64,000 bases of DNA from a virus: positions 1 through 64,000 of the IMG/VR virus record IMGVR_UViG_3300034060_000588; one strand, 5' to 3'. The notes under the pieces are model-generated. The model saw nothing but the letters and a program-made list of their open reading frames with translations, ran no database searches and was not told the origin of the DNA. Position 1 is the first letter of the stretch, and each line of letters opens with the position of its first letter. Below are positions 62,442 to 64,000 of this stretch, one piece after another. Both the position numbers and the translations under genes were made by a program.

Positions 62442-63155
62442 TTATACAAATGTTCCTGATGTTACCCAAGAACCACCAACTCTTTTTTCTATTATAAATG
62501 TTGCCCCAGATATTCTCATTCTCCAAGACCCATTTGTGTTCACATCTCCAAAATAAATATATCCGGATGACTGGATATTGGCATTTGGCATATAAACCAT
62601 ATCATTTTCTGTTGCAATAATACTTTGTCCACCTACAACAGCACTTCTTGTACCAATAGATTTATTTGCATAACCACCAAGTATCATTGAGCAATCACCT
62701 ACCGTTGTGTTTGACCATCCACCACCAATAAATGAATAACAACCACTTGATGTGTTTTGATAACCACCACTTACAATTGAAGCACTTCCACTTGATGTGT
62801 TTTGTATTCCACCACTTACGGTTGAGCAATTAGCTGAAGCTGTATTGTCAGTACCACCATTTACTGTTGAAAAATATGAACTGGCCGTGTTTCTTCTTCC
62901 ACCACTTACAGTTGAGGTTGAGCCAATTGCTTTATTTTGTATTCCACCACTAACAGTTGAGGAATTGTTATTTGCGGTATTTTGTTGTCCTCCCGTTACA
63001 ATTGAGTAGTCACCAATTGCTGAGTTATTATTCCCAATTCTTTGTGTTGAGTCTATTCCAGAACCCACTTCATACAGTGAAGAACCACCTGGTGTAATTT
63101 CCGTTCCACAAACAAATAGTTTTATTGTTTCTATTTTGTCTACATTTAAAGGCAT
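62442..63155 (-). CDS. repeat fibre protein, YadA-head-like, 237 aa
   Basis: Begins MPLNVDKIETIKLFVCGTEI, almost identical to the next gene upstream. Residues about 30-180 are S-T-V-S-G-G-x-x-N-T repeats, but the C-terminus differs from its paralogs: NIQSSGYIYFGDVNTNGSWR, then MRISGATFIIEKRVGG, a beta-type end also found in other phage structural proteins. Thus the three genes share either the head or the tail, as expected from module shuffling. Confidence 0.75.
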   Translation of the reverse strand: MPLNVDKIETIKLFVCGTEITPGGSSLYEVGSGIDSTQRIGNNNSAIGDYSIVTGGQQNTANNNSSTVSGGIQNKAIGSTSTVSGGRRNTASSYFSTVNGGTDNTASANCSTVSGGIQNTSSGSASIVSGGYQNTSSGCYSFIGGGWSNTTVGDCSMILGGYANKSIGTRSAVVGGQSIIATENDMVYMPNANIQSSGYIYFGDVNTNGSWRMRISGATFIIEKRVGGSWVTSGTFV

Positions 63156-63169
63156 AATTTTTTGTTTTT

Positions 63170-63218
63170 AATTTTTTTATTAAGGTACGATTTCTAAAAC
63201 AGTACCATTTCTCCAAAC
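63170..63218. repeat. 49-base direct repeat, copy 2 (copy 1 at 61191-61239)
   Basis: Second copy of the repeat described at 61191-61239. Confidence 0.85.
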
Positions 63219-63989
63219 AGAGCCAGATGGTAATCCAGCAGATGATGTTGGTATATTTTTAATAGACAAATTATTAACAAAAGTTGCACAAACTCTATCG
63301 GTAGAAATATTTGCACCAACAATAAATGAACAATCGTGTTGTGCTGTATTACATTGTCCACCAAGTATTGCCGAACGACCATTTATTGATGTGTTACAAT
63401 AACCACCACTTACGGTTGAATAAGACCCACTTGATGTGTTACGATATCCACCACTTACGGTTGAATTATAACCACTTGATGTGTTAAGATAACCACCACC
63501 TACGGTTGCGTAATCCCCACTTGATGTGTTACTTCGTCCACCACCTACGGTTGAATTATAATCTCCACTTGATGTGTTATTATAACCACCACCTACGGTT
63601 GCGTAATCCCCACTTGTTGTGTTATATGATCCTCCACCAATTGTTTGTCCATTATAATATGATGAAACAGTTACATTACCAGTTCCACCAGCAATTGTAT
63701 TACCATAACTTTCATAACAAGCGCTATAAGATGATATTGTATTACAAGAACCTCCACCAATTGTTGACCCATATATTGGAGCATTATAATATGATGAAAA
63801 TGTACCTATTGTGTTTCTTTCACCACCACTAATTACCGAACAATCACCATTTGCTTCGTTATTAACACCGATTCTTTGTGTTGAACATAGGCCAGAACCA
63901 GTCTCATAAAGTGAAGAGCCGCCCGGTAATATTTCCGTTCCACAAACAAATAATTTTATTGTTTCTATTTTATCTACATTTAAAGGCAT
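63180..63989 (-). CDS. repeat fibre protein, YadA-head-like, 269 aa
   Basis: Shares the head with the 237-residue gene and the C-terminal end with the 406-residue gene. The middle contains near-perfect 15-residue units (VGGGYNNTSSGDYNS, VSGGYRNTSSGSYST) that are also repetitive as DNA. A 49-base segment at its 3' end (63170-63218) is identical to that of the 406-residue gene (61191-61239). Its upstream flank (ggcataattttttgtt) is the same as that of the 237-residue gene, hinting at yet another copy beyond the right edge. Confidence 0.75.
   Translation of the reverse strand: MPLNVDKIETIKLFVCGTEILPGGSSLYETGSGLCSTQRIGVNNEANGDCSVISGGERNTIGTFSSYYNAPIYGSTIGGGSCNTISSYSACYESYGNTIAGGTGNVTVSSYYNGQTIGGGSYNTTSGDYATVGGGYNNTSSGDYNSTVGGGRSNTSSGDYATVGGGYLNTSSGYNSTVSGGYRNTSSGSYSTVSGGYCNTSINGRSAILGGQCNTAQHDCSFIVGANISTDRVCATFVNNLSIKNIPTSSAGLPSGSVWRNGTVLEIVP
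63391..63630 (-). repeat. in-frame 45-base tandem repeats in fibre gene
   Basis: Five or so units spaced 45, 45, 48 and 45 bases, marked by the sequence ttgatgtgtt (once ttgttgtgtt) at 63431, 63476, 63521, 63569 and 63614. They encode N-T-S-S-G repeats. The high DNA identity suggests recent expansion or active recombination. Confidence 0.85.
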
Positions 63990-64000
63990 AATTTTTTGTT

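Noticed and set aside
63391-63630. Regular 45-base repeats that at first sight resemble a CRISPR array
   Set aside because: Repeats are contiguous, multiples of three, lie in frame within a fibre gene and have no unique spacers; no cas genes in the window.
1-64000. tRNA genes, integrase or transposase
   Set aside because: No cloverleaf-like GC-rich segments and no recombinase motifs were seen on reading; tRNAscan-SE would be needed to exclude divergent tRNAs.

Overview
The window looks like part of the genome of a large, AT-rich, T4-like contractile-tailed phage whose host is probably a member of the Bacteroidota (Flavobacteriia-like). The T4-type core is recognisable from protein motifs: tail tube (gp19), tape measure, gp26-like baseplate protein, gp53, gp25, gp6, UvsX, gp32, DnaB-type helicase, primase, RNase H and gp47. 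The Bacteroidota link rests on three things seen in the sequence: SprB-type, PKD-type and DUF285-like modules in the putative adhesins; a small DUF5522-like protein; and two promoters of the form TTTG-N19-TAnnTTTG, the consensus of the Bacteroidota primary sigma factor. No tRNA, CRISPR array, transposon or integrase was found.

Layout. 1-6557 (minus strand): an HNH endonuclease cut by the window edge, a coiled-coil protein, RmlC, gp47-like nuclease, several small unknown genes, a PD-(D/E)XK exonuclease, a tandem pair of related small proteins, a CHC2/Toprim primase, a second HNH endonuclease and a ribbon-helix-helix-like small protein. 6664-16220 (plus strand): an appendage cluster of Cys-rich, Pro/Thr-linker proteins and a fibre, with a glycosyltransferase inside it and a RuvC-like resolvase at its end, closed by a strong terminator. 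16275-35518 (minus): a baseplate and adhesin block running gp25, a small fibre, gp6, an 1850-aa protein with internal membrane segments, five less recognisable structural proteins and a SprB/PKD/DUF285 adhesin. 35564-43609 (minus): DUF5522-like protein, class II ribonucleotide reductase, helicase, an unknown, RNase H-type exonuclease, cytosine-5 methyltransferase, UvsX and gp32. 43718-59998 (minus): two small unknowns, a 2172-aa hub-like protein, gp53, a 1683-aa protein with an OmpA-like domain, tape measure, an overlapping chaperone-like small gene, gp26-like protein and tail tube. 60189-63989 (minus): a HAD-like phosphatase on its own host-type promoter and three tandem repeat-fibre genes.

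How it fits together. The replication and recombination genes (primase, helicase, gp32, UvsX, gp47, RNase H, exonuclease) form a T4-style recombination-dependent replication set, fed by a B12-dependent ribonucleotide reductase. The structural genes build a tail whose baseplate is unusually large: three single polypeptides of 1683 to 2172 residues. The adhesins are modular and carry linkers and repeats that are also repetitive at the DNA level, which would favour recombination between them.

Transcription signals appear to be of two kinds: the two host-like promoters (upstream of a small gene near 4.7 kb and of the HAD gene near 61.1 kb), and a recurrent motif, consensus near AATATTTATCA, placed 2-32 bases upstream of at least a dozen start codons, mostly of structural genes; it may be a late promoter. 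Six clear or fair hairpin-plus-T terminators separate units. Three genes too short for routine ORF calling were found by hand (2588-2734, 6402-6557, 58493-58663). Coding density is very high: no gene-free stretch exceeds 300 bases; the longest, 59999-60188, is almost pure A/T and holds only a candidate promoter motif.
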